From Thozetella sp. PMI_491 (taxonomy: Eukaryota > Ascomycota > Sordariomycetes > Chaetosphaeriales > Chaetosphaeriaceae), in NCBI GenBank assembly GCA_021432635.1, contig MU270045.1, forward strand, positions 274,867 to 338,866: DNA of 64,000 nt, read 5' to 3'. The notes below the pieces were generated by a model. The model was not told where the DNA came from, ran no database searches, and saw only the letters and a program-made list of their open reading frames with translations. Made by a program: the position numbers and the translations under genes. Below, piece by piece: positions 54,401 to 64,000 of this stretch. Position 1 is the stretch's first letter. Each line of letters opens with the position of its first letter.

Positions 54401-57349
54401 TCTATCGAGCTGGTAGGGCTGTCCGGCAGCTGACTCGAGGCTCAATGAATGGTTGTTGATTTGCGGCCGCAGCTGTCGATGATCTCCGATCTGGATAAAA
54501 TGTTCAAGGCCGGGCATCAGCGCCGAAATAATATGCGGCTCCAGCACCTCACCGGCTTCCTCGCAGACGACAACCTTTGATCGCAGTCGCTTGAGCACGC
54601 TGATGTTACGGGCAAGCCCTGTCGTAGTCACACCGATAACGTCCGCAGAAAGCAACGTGCGACGATGGACTTCGTCGTGGATGTCGTTGATGTTAGATTG
54701 GACCTTCTCCGCAGCGCTAGTGAGTTCCACGAGATCATCCGTGGCTTCCTCGCAGAGTTTCTTCATCCAGTGTTTTGCAAGGGCCTGTCTTTCCCCTTGT
54801 AAAAGGGTCTGGAGGTTTAGTCTCGCCCGGTGCAGAAGCGCATCAATGTCGGTTTCGCTGTATTCCGGGGTGGCAGTACGAAGACCTCCGTTGAGCCAGG
54901 CGACTATTGGATCCTTGTCGCCGACCACTTCAAACCCGTCTTCATCGTGACCGTACAGCGAGAATAAGGTGTGCAAAGTAGGTTCTCGGATGGCTAAGTA
55001 ACGATCCAGCAACTTCCATGTAGGCCAGCCTGCTGCGCCGTGCAGGGGCCTCAAGCGATATCCTGCGTCCTTCAGATGTTCCTCAAGATCGGAATAATTC
55101 TTGCCCAGAAGTTGTCCCTCTGTGCGAGTCCTCGGAGTCTCCTTGCTGACTTCCTTGAGGTTCCTTCCTTCTAGTTCATTGCATCGGCTCTGCCCACCGA
55201 TACGAATAATTTTGTTAATGCCCACGGCGTCGAGGTGCTTGAGGAACTGATCGAGGGCGTGGTTCGTGTAGCAGCTGAACAAATGTTAGCAGAGCATTCA
55301 TATTCGTAGGTAATAGTACTGGATTCTTATTAAAACTTACATGACAATGATAGGACCAAGTCCCGCGGTCTTCCTATGGGTATGGGCAACCAGAACCTGT
55401 AGTAGCTTAACGCCCAGGTAGGACTTCCCAGTGCCAGGCGGACCCTGGATCAAGACGTACTCTCGTTTCAAGGCTGCAATCAACGCTTGACACTGACTCT
55501 GGTTGAGGCCCGTCCTTGCCTCGAGTTGGTCAAGGTCGGTATCATCGGTTGCCCCTGGTCTGAGTGTCAGGTCTCGGCCCCCAGTTAGGTCAATAGTGTC
55601 CAGCCGAAAGAGGAAGCCCGGCTGCCGCGTATATTCCGGAGGGGGGATATGTGCAATAGTCTTGGCACCGGCGACCCGAAATCTCCGTACGGTAGATGGA
55701 ACAATCCATTCGTGGAATGGAAGCTCTCCAGCTTGAAACATAGCTTGTAAGTTCCGGAGGATGGGAGCAAAAGTAGCGGGTATGAGAGATGGCAAGTCAA
55801 CTAGAATTCCTTGCGTTTTCTCACTGTACAAGCGGACCAGGCGACGGCAGTCCTCCTGATCACCAGAAACGAGTTTCAAGGCTATCGATGGTTGATGATG
55901 GTCAGACACTAGAGAGCTCGCTTTCTGCTTTTGGAAGGTGTTCTTCTCCGCCACCGTCATCAACAACGCACAGGCTCTGCCGTTTTCGTTGGCCACGAAA
56001 CACGCCAGCCCTCCCTCGGCGAGACGAGGCGATTCGTTCCACCAGCGAGACTGCTCCTCCTTGGGTTTACCCTTCAGTTGCGGGAGCGGGGCGAAAGATG
56101 CATGCGCCACTAGCCCTCGCCTCTCTTCCACGGCTAAGTGTCCAATACGAGCACGTGGATAATGGAATGCTCTTATCTCACCACCACGAGGTACGGCATG
56201 AGTCCCAGTGCCTTCGCTAATATTGTGCAGCAAGCTGTACAAATGATCCTTAAGAGGACCGAATATATCGTGACGTAGGAGGCGAAAGGACGAATCAATG
56301 TACCGCTGGATTGGGTTCGTAAGGAAGTGAGGGCGAAGGAAGTTCGTAGATGGTAAGTAGTCGGACTCGTCGCTCATAATCTCGTCGAGGGTGGGGAGGA
56401 TCCGGATCTGAGAGATGTCGTGATGGTCGTTATCATGCCGACCTCCCGGAGGTTTGATCTCCAGGGGAAAATTGGAAGTCACGGCGAGTCGGGGAGCCTT
56501 GGGGTCCAGTGTGAGAGTTGTCGTGGTCAAGAGCCCGGAAGCGCTTTTCAAGATTTGCTTCATAGTCTCGATCCGATTGGCGGAGCTCCGAGGAGCGCCC
56601 GTAGCTTCGACGGCCTCGTCAAGCAGATCGAAGAGTCCTTGGAGGTCGTCATTGAATAAAACGCGTCTTTCACGACGAACAATTTCATAAAGCGCCTTCG
56701 AGATCGAAGTCAGGATCTCTTCAGGGTTAGATGGTACGGCGACGATGTGCCTCTGGGACTTATCCCCGAGTTGACGGCAGAGCAACGAGAAATACGGTAT
56801 TGCGCGTTGGCCGTTGTAGCCGGCTATGAAGTTGTACAACGTGCTGACGTAGGTCTCTATCGAGAGACAGTCCAGTAGAGCTGTGTGGGTTATGACCTTC
56901 AAGAAGTCGCGAGTTGTCGGCCGCCATGCTGCGATGTCATCGTGCTCGATATCCATGGTAGTGCGCACTAGCTTCAGTCCATTATTGTCGTCACTGACAA
57001 GGGTCTTGACGACCAGCTGCTGGATCTCACGGTCCTCGCCGTCCAAGATTCCGACAGTTTGCTCCCAAATTCTGCCGTCAACTACCGTATCAGTGGTGTA
57101 GTAAGAGAGCAACCGTTTCCAGTTGTGGTAATCATTCCGAGCTAGGTTGGCTTCCACATTACGGGGCGTGTCGGAACCTTGACTGGAACTATCGTGCGAG
57201 TATTTGCAATCGGATCCGAATCTGCATCGACCATGGTCCATGAAATAATGGCACGGCCCTTTGGCTGTCGGGCCTCTGGTGGTCCCTCTCTCGCTGAAGT
57301 GACGTCGAGGGGTGGTAGAGCCGCGCCAGCTGTTGCTTCCTCGAGGCAT
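51494..57349 (-). CDS. ZNFX1/Hrr1-like NF-X1 zinc-finger helicase (SF1) with CCCH and RZ-type fingers
   Basis: Two exons (57349-55341, 55274-51494) give 1929 residues; the 66-nt intron splits IIVICYTNHALDQFL. Order: CCCH finger at 33-52 (CHYFMDHGRCRFGSDCKYSH); an alpha-helical region; SF1 helicase with GPPGTGKS at 636-643, DEAG-like VVCEEAGEVLEPH, GDHRQLRP, QRRMRPEIS, and TVDNFQGEEAKIVIVSLVR with LVSRAQHGMF; then many NF-X1 type Cys/His units (CGHRCQAKCH, CGHACPGTCG, CGHQCPSLCG); a coiled region; and a C-terminal RZ finger (1878 onward: C1883, H1887, C1903, C1906). This is the architecture of animal ZNFX1, an RNA-silencing and antiviral factor. S. pombe Hrr1, in the RNA-dependent RNA polymerase complex, is a relative. 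An RNA-helicase role in silencing is therefore inferred. Start ATG at 57349; longer frames need TTG. Confidence 0.93.
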
Positions 57350-58748
57350 TTTGGTTTGAGAATATCTAGGAAGCTTTTGGCAAAATTTGACACAATATGA
57401 TGGGGTTGGCTTATGGGGTATCTGCTGAGAAGGAGAGCACTCTAGTATCAGCAAGCAGTCGAGCTGTGATGATGGGAAAGGGGCAAGGAGAGAGAAAAGG
57501 AATGACGGAGCAACTTAGGCTGCATTTTGTGCAGTGACACAGGGACAGAGCCCTGTTAGTGCGGATTTTGCAGCCTGATGATATTTGCTGGACCTCAGAG
57601 GCCCGCATACGAAACCATGTCTCTGTTGGTGGTCGGCCTCATGCAGGCGGCCAATCAGCGGTTTTGGAGGGGGTCGTTGCACGCAAGGCCAGGCGGTCCA
57701 AGACGCGCGCTGACACCCAACGACGAAGAAAAAAGCCAGGTGCGGCAGACTGGAGCCTAAAGAGTAGGCCTCACTCTATACCAACTCGAAATCTCGAAGT
57801 GCGATTGGTGGCATATTTCATGGCCAGGCGCGGGAACTGGAAAGACCCTGGACACCGTATGCCTGGCCCTCTCAGCCTGGTCGCAGTCTTCATATCCTCT
57901 ACAACATGCCTGATTGAGATCAAGTGACACCTCCAGAGACCAGATTCCTGGTAGACGATTATCGTCTAAGTTGCCACTATTAGATCATTTCCTAGCCCAC
58001 AGCAGCTGGATATACAACAAAGCTCTTGGCTGGTAGCGTGGGGATGGAACGGTCACTGTCCCAGTGACGGGCTAACAGGGCTATCAACGATCTAGTAGGA
58101 CCTTTTCCTGGCTTGGGAGTAGGACCAGTCGCGAAGTATACAGGACAGAATCCATATCGTTATATTAACCAGATCAAGAGACTCTAATCGTTGCTATCGT
58201 CGTCCTGAAATTTGTCTCGCTCTCCCTCTACTTTGCATAGTTTATTCCCTAATAAATTAACCTCGCCGATATGCTAGAGCTCTTCACCCTTTTTATTAGC
58301 TTGAATCGGACTCACTCCTATCACTGCTCTAAGGATAAACTCTTTTATCTTCAAGGTTTTCTGAGAAGCAATCTCCTGGACATGGTAGGAAAAAAGATAA
58401 AGTCTTCCCTTGAAACAATGTTCTAGTAATTACATACGCTCGATAAAGAGACACAATGCTGGGTAGTGTTGTGTTCCGTCCACGAGCCGTACTCCGTACT
58501 CGATGATGTCGTATCGTCAACTTCAGTGTCCCCTAAACTGAGCTTAAACGCCGAGTGGCATAAAACAAATCCATCGCCAGCATACTTTACATCGAAAAGA
58601 ATAAAGGGAACAGTAAACTCCAATCTTTATTCGGTGATTTATAGGATATTATGTTTGCAAGTAGTATAGAAAAACTTCTCGTTAAAGCGATAACTAGCCA
58701 TAGAAAAACAGTCAAATGTATGACAAATCTAGATCAGCTTCTGCGTGT
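57350..58748. other. Intergenic region, 1.4 kb
   Basis: Promoter of the helicase gene and 3' flank of the P450. AT content rises to the right. No coding sequence supported. Confidence 0.45.
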
Positions 58749-60464
58749 TCAAAGCAGATCAATGTTAATCTCGGGCATTCTTCTCCTAATTTCGACCTTA
58801 ACTCGGGAGTTGGCAAATTCAAATCCCTCGAAGTGTGTAGACCGGGACCGCTTTCCGTCTCGCGTGAAACGACAATCATATTTCAACAGAAAGTGAGACA
58901 GAAGTATTTTCAGCTCATTCACGGCGAAGAAGCGTCCAGGGCAGGCATGCTTGCCGTGGCCAAACAACGTATACTCAGCTGCGGTCGCAGCAAGCTGCCA
59001 GTTGTATTCATTCCCGAGATGATGTCGCATTTTGAAAAATCTTGCACCGTCAAAAATCTCCGGCTTATCATAGACTTCCGGGTTATCGAAATTTGACATG
59101 AAACATATGCGGGCACCTTTGCGTAATAATGTTCCATCTGACAGCGTAATATCTTCTTCCACTAGACGATTCATTGTTGCTGACCACTAATTAGCGTGTT
59201 CGGGATTTAAATGAATGCGATACTTACTTAAACTCATCGGAGAAATCCGTTGGCTCTCCTTGAAGAAGCTGTCCATTAACTTGAGGTTAGAAAGCGAGGA
59301 CTTTGTCCAGCCGTGACCCCCAATGGCAGCTATAACTTCTTCTCTGAGACTTGAAACCATCTCTGGGTGCTCGCAAAGATCCAAGATAGCTCGAATAAGA
59401 AGATCAGATGTAGTATAGACTGAAGACATGGTCAGCATTAGCTGGGCGCGGGCGTAATCGATGTTCCCGTCATTTAAAATTTGATATATCCAGCCAATCC
59501 CCCCAATCGCCTTGGTGGATTCCAAACCACCTGCTTTGATATCATCCACGATCTTTCTGCTACGTTGTATCTCGGGGCTGATCAATTTCCGTGTAGTCTG
59601 GACGGCTCTTCGGCAAGCCCAACACCGAGGGATTAGCCAGTAAGCGATAGGGCGTATGAAACTTGGAACAATTCGTAGAACAATCATGGCCGTTGCGACA
59701 TCCACTGGATAGCTCTTCGCAATGGCCAGCCATCGTTTGTCCCTGCACAATGGCTGCCCCAGGAACACCCTCGAGCTCAGACGAGACACAATGCAAAAAG
59801 TCGTTTCTTTCAGCACCACCGTGTACCAGCTGTCTTTCTCACCGAAAATATCTTGTAATGAAGAACTGGTTTCCTCAACCATGTCTTTCATCAGATCACT
59901 TAAGGCGGGTGTCATCTTGGCCTGTACTACTGGCCGAAGGATACTGTCCTTGCGTGACAAGATCGCGAACGGCTCGAAGCCATGAAAGTCAGTGAAAAGG
60001 TCCTGTAACTGTGTAAGAATTTATAAGCTTTCGCATGCCATATGAACGTAAACAAACAGGTGCTAATGCGTTATTCCGGTTTAATGAAGGGTGGTTCCGA
60101 AGTTCCTCGACGTATTTGTTTGGGAGGATCAGCTGCGGGCCTGTGGCTCCCAAGACTTGATATGGCTTGTCAGAGAACTATTCTAGGTCGTCAGTAACCT
60201 TGGATCGCAAGTTTTGTGGTATTAATGAGTGTTCACCTTCTGTCTGGCTTTGTGTAATAGCCTTCTTCCATCAAATAACCAACTAAACTTGGGGGATTTC
60301 CCTTTGAAGGACGCGACAGGATAGCCAGGTAAAGGTGACTCTTTCACTATTGTTCGATAAAAGAAGCCGAGAATCAGTGCTCCTCCAAAAATGGCAATAT
60401 ATATTGCTACTTTCTTTACCGGGACGGCTACTGTAGAAAGCAAATCTTCCGGCGCTGACGCCAT
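58749..60464 (-). CDS. Cytochrome P450 monooxygenase
   Basis: Four exons (60464-60237, 60177-60058, 60008-59228, 59179-58749) give 519 residues. The N-terminal anchor (KVAIYIAIFGGALILGFFYR) places it in the ER membrane. The K-helix FFKESQRISP carries ExxR, followed by the PERF-like DGARFFKMR. The haem loop FGHGKHACPGRFFA contains the thiolate C456. The I-helix segment is LMLTMSSVYTTSDLL. The canonical AGxDT is not obvious there, as in several fungal P450s. The haem loop and MNRLVEEDITLSDGT resemble ent-kaurene oxidase-like and related secondary-metabolite P450s, but no terpene or polyketide gene is present. The second intron (49 nt, GTTTGT...CACAG) is the least certain junction. Confidence 0.88.
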
Positions 60465-61541
60465 TGTGACAGTACCTTAACTGGGTCTGTAATGAAAAGG
60501 AATGTGCTCGTGAGAATTGCAAATCATCCCGTACATATAAGTACTAAGAATGAATCGGCAATTGGCGGATTAAGATAAGCTTCTTCGGCCAACAATCATC
60601 CTCTAGCACCATGCTCTCTGGCGGCTTAAGCTTTCGTATATTTAATTTTAGCATTGAGCCTTTCGGTAATGTGAAACTTGTCTTGAAAATGGCAATATTT
60701 CTAGTTCGTATCACTCGCTACCGACCTGCCAACCTTAGTTTCTCGCTTAATTCAGAATTAACTTTAGCTTCCTAATCCATATTTATCTCTTTAGGGAAGG
60801 GAGGAAGCCCTTTTGCGCCAGGAAAAAGCTGTATTGGCCAATTTAAGTTGAAGTACAGCTATAGCTTTATATAAACGGTCGAGATGAATGTCTCTATCAA
60901 TGGCCGTTGCCTGGTGATATAATTCGGTATGCAGGCTTAGAAACTTTCACGATGTCATCCCTACAACCAGTGCATAGAGGTTGTGAATGATTTATATTTC
61001 TGATATGGGTGCTAGTGTAAGAGCCAAATCGAGTTTGAGTTCTGAACATTACAGCCCCTCGTCAGTGACGATTACCCCAGTCTTGCTCAGCGCCGGTCGT
61101 TTTTGTTCTTATGTGTCAGAAACGAAAACTGCGTGTTTAGTTCAAAATACTTCAAGAATCGTTGTTGATGTCATAGTTCTAGATATTCACCTACGTTTAA
61201 ATTATTTCTCTAGATTATTTCTCTCCCAAGAATGGGCGTCTGACTTATTAAGGTAAAACCCGGGGGTCTCTGACTCTAAAATAAACACGAATAGTAGTCT
61301 TCAAATTAAACCACAGACATGGAGACAAACGTATTAGCTCTCAGAATTAAGGTTTACTGGCAGAATCATCACATCTAGATCAGGAACTGCCAGATTCCAA
61401 AGCCTGCAGGCTCTCTAGTCCTAGTTATGTCTAATTCATATATCGAGTAAGACTAGACTCGAAGAGCGGATGATGCGGCATCTATGACTAGATTGGTCGA
61501 ATAAATACAATGGATTCTTCATCTTCATCCGTAATTTGGTA
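60465..61541. other. Intergenic region, 1.1 kb, AT-rich
   Basis: Upstream of the P450 and beyond the 3' end of the frameshifted gene. AT-rich throughout. Nothing coding is supported. Confidence 0.45.
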
Positions 61542-62232
61542 TTACTCTCCCTTTACCTCGTAATCATCATCGTCAAGAAAGTCAACCTCGCCGAAATACT
61601 GTAGTTCTTCAATTCCCTTAGTATCCGAGACTATGTTGCGTCCCATTACTGCCCCTTCGTTGTATTCTCTTATCTTCAGTGTCTTCTTCTTATTAATGAT
61701 ATCCCGTACCCGGTAAGCAAAGACGAAGTCTCCAGTTGAAGCGAAGCTCTGGTGATTGCGTGCGCTCCGGAAATAATTGACCTGTTGGGTGACTCCGACG
61801 GATATGGCGGCAGCGCTGCCATCCACACCGATCTCGAGTTGGGTACAAAAGCTTCGTGAATCTTGTTTGAGCCCTCGCCACCACTTGCGATCTTGACCCC
61901 GGTGATCATGTATAGGTTATATCCCTTCTTGGTGGTCTCGGACGAGATGGAATCAACCCTGTCCTGTGCGTATTTTAATTTCGGCTCGATAAAATACGTG
62001 TCCATCATTGGGATCTTGTACGCGCCGTCCTTTGCGTCTTTCCAGTATGCCCCCGCCCCTGCCTTGACCGGGAGCTGGTATTCCACATTAAAACCCACGC
62101 TAAAATATTACTTCCAGAGTCGTATATTGAACTAAGAAACGAGATGACCCTGAAAACCCCAATGATGCTAAGCGACGATGACAAGCCCCCATACCTGGGA
62201 AGTGTCGCCGCGGGGATAAGAATCACTTGCAT
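61542..62232 (-). pseudogene. Hypothetical fungal protein gene, apparently frameshifted
   Basis: An N-terminal piece (MQVILIPAATLPR) leads, through a likely intron ending TTTTAG at about 62100, to a segment with VEYQLPVKAGAGAYWKDA, PMMDTYFIEP and GYNLYMITGVKIASG. After KIHEAF (about 61850) the continuation QLEIGVDGSAAAISVGVT and DFVFAYRVRDI lies in another frame. No splice pair fits the shift, which equals one base. The two parts clearly belong together, since family members I recall read VTGLKIA...VGVD...FVFAYRL in one frame. The family is fungal, of unknown function. Either a young pseudogene or a base error in the assembly. The tail is acidic (DFLDDDDYEV). Confidence 0.5.
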
Positions 62233-63490
62233 GGATTATTGCTGACATTGCACCATGACCAGTGGTCATTTCCATCTTCTGAGTTGCTTATCCCGAGCAG
62301 GACACTCTAGCAGTGGAGCGTTGCCACTGTAGACAATATGCCCTACGATGCGATGTTGCGCTGCAGTAAGTTGGGTTCGCCGAGCGGCGCTTGGTTCCGG
62401 TGCTTGAGGTACAAGCGGCATCATAGCCTTCAAATATATAAAAAGCCTAGAGTGCTGCAAATTTAAACTCTCCTGCCAAGCTCGAGCACCGCGAGAAAAC
62501 CCTCAATTCAAATTAGGCCAATCCGAAGTTGTGGTCGCCATGTTTAAGCACGTCGCACTCATCGCAGCCTTTTGGCTTCGGGATCCATTACTATCCAGTA
62601 TGCAGTAGCTGTCTACCCCTCCCATACAGTTGATTCGGCTTATTAATCCTGGGTTTCTATAGAGGTGTATATCAGAGAGCGAGGTGGATTTGTATAATAA
62701 TGACTTATATAGATAACTTCGGCAGAATCATAAGTAAAAAGGTGTGGAGTATATTAGAGGCAACTTTACTAATAACGGTAACAACTAGGACGTATACTTT
62801 ACTAGAGATGCCTAGAGCTAGCCGTTTTATATTCCAATCGGCGACGGCTATCGTTATATTAATAATGTCACGGAGTATTATAAGTACTATCTGGATGATA
62901 ACCTAATTAGCATTAGAACATGTTATTCCTCCCCTTACTAGGTTTTATAATACTGATATAGCAGATAATGTGTCGTTTATAGTAACATTAGTTAGAGAAG
63001 GTGGTATCGTTTAGGAGTGTGACAGTATTTACTATTGCCAGATGGACTAGAAATAATACAGTATGATGTATTGCAGCTAATGTCTTTAATTCTACGAGTA
63101 GACGAGTTAATGTAGATAGTATTAGAAAATTACTCGGCATGCGGTGAAATTCTTTGTTCAATATTGATAGGCCCAGCAGTTCCATTCACTTGGCTTCTGG
63201 CTAAAAGATCACCTTGCTGGCGGCGCTGCATATCGCTTTCAGGTCGCCAGGGTAACCTTACAAGCATTAGGCCGACGATATAGATCTCTCGTCGCAGCTA
63301 CTTTACTTCGACTGAGAAGATCGTAGTTGACAATACTTATCATTATTTTTTGTAAATGGCGCCTTCAACAACCATATGATTATACCTGATTAGGAAATCT
63401 AACAAAACGTGTAGCGCGCCGCCGATGTGGGAAGTTCTAGCCAGACTGTAATACTATACTCGAGCCACATGTTGCTGTATAATTACTTTC
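62233..63490. repeat. Intergenic region with a TA-rich, RIP-like block (about 62640-63180)
   Basis: The block is dominated by TAGTA, TATTA and ATAAT words, with very few CpA or TpG steps. It shows no lasting frame. The pattern resembles a transposon degraded by RIP, like the left end of the window. No terminal repeats or transposase remains are recognisable, so the element type is unknown. Outside the block I see nothing. Confidence 0.5.
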
Positions 63491-64000
63491 TCACTGTAAT
63501 GCAATGAGTCTCCGTTGTGTATCCGCATTTCTCCACGCTTGCTCCTCAATCTCTGCAATGTTCACTCGGTATGCAACGCCTTCCTTCGTCTCGATCTGCA
63601 GAGCAAGCACCTTTCCCTGTGACCCAGCAAGTGCACTCGTCGCAAGCAACGCAAACTCGGCGCTCTGTTCACTGTCGTTGGTCCCAGTGCTCTCACAAGG
63701 AGATATCTGACCTATAACCTTTCCTGATCCCTCTAAAACCTCTCTTTGCAGTATTTGGTACTCTGTCCTGTTGTTCGGATGACGATCTTTTGTCCATAAT
63801 TCGCGTTGAATGGTAGCTGAGACGGTGAAAGTTGCAACCTCAGTCCAAAAGAAGATGATCTGATCATCTGGGATACCTTTAAGTCGATCGATGGGGAGTT
63901 CCGGGAAATGAAGAGTGATGTCATCTAAATAGACAGCCAAAGGGCTTTGCATCGCTGGTACAGCCAGCCGATTAGCAAAAGGCAAGGCTCTTCTGTCTCC
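63491..64000 (-). CDS. Hypothetical protein, 5' part beyond the window
   Basis: The frame is open to the right edge and ends at 63491, giving 169 C-terminal residues. No ATG is needed within the window, since upstream codons stay open. The visible sequence contains AVYLDDITLHFPELPIDRL, FFWTEVATFTV, ELWTKDRHP and, near the end, GKVLALQIETKEGVAYRVNIAEIEE. This reads as a conserved C-terminal globular domain. I cannot name the family. Similar endings occur, to my recollection, in unnamed fungal proteins. Confidence 0.6.
   Translation of the reverse strand, partial: GDRRALPFANRLAVPAMQSPLAVYLDDITLHFPELPIDRLKGIPDDQIIFFWTEVATFTVSATIQRELWTKDRHPNNRTEYQILQREVLEGSGKVIGQISPCESTGTNDSEQSAEFALLATSALAGSQGKVLALQIETKEGVAYRVNIAEIEEQAWRNADTQRRLIALQ

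Overview
The window is nuclear DNA of a filamentous ascomycete (Pezizomycotina, probably a Sordariomycete; the class is inferred). The grounds are short 49-112 nt spliceosomal introns with GTRAGT-like donors and CTAAC/CTGAC branch sites, fungal-only families (SesB-NACHT NLR, Clr5, Rua1-type zinc domain, GH72 glucanosyltransferase) and TA-rich stretches at both ends that look like RIP-degraded repeats. I rebuilt gene models by joining open frames across splice sites. 22 appear intact, one is cut by the right edge, and two loci are broken (one certain, one probable). No rRNA, tRNA, CRISPR array or intact transposon was found.

Left part (0.6-15.1 kb): a 1036-residue protein with a PD-(D/E)XK nuclease-like core and a C-terminal SUMO-interacting-type motif; a salicylaldehyde/vanillin-type aldehyde dehydrogenase; a 1.1 k-residue protein with a trypsin-like His and GFSGS site, divergent from a TM-tailed protein across a promoter with two ATCACGTG sites; a Dal5-type MFS transporter convergent with an intradiol catechol dioxygenase. 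The dehydrogenase, transporter and dioxygenase would fit aromatic-compound catabolism.

Middle (16-46 kb): an NLR with a helical N-terminus and NACHT domain; secreted and small membrane proteins; a secreted amidohydrolase; a decayed alpha/beta-hydrolase; a Ras-like protein with degraded nucleotide-binding motifs next to a protein ending in a polybasic CaaX tail; an acidic hypothetical protein, GH43 hydrolase, Clr5 protein, macro-domain protein, small hydrophobic protein and SDR. The block ends with the most unusual gene: one reading frame joining a SesB alpha/beta-hydrolase, a NACHT NTPase and a Rua1-type C-terminal zinc domain, i.e. a fungal NLR with an apparent integrated transcription-factor domain.

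Right part (47-64 kb): a GPI-anchored GH72/X8 cell-wall transglycosylase; a ZNFX1/Hrr1-like NF-X1 finger helicase, a family tied to RNA silencing; a cytochrome P450; a frameshifted hypothetical gene; a TA-rich relic; and a 5'-truncated gene at the edge. Two NLRs, a nuclease-like protein, a protease-like protein and an RNA-silencing helicase in 64 kb suggest a region rich in self/non-self or genome-defence functions (inference).
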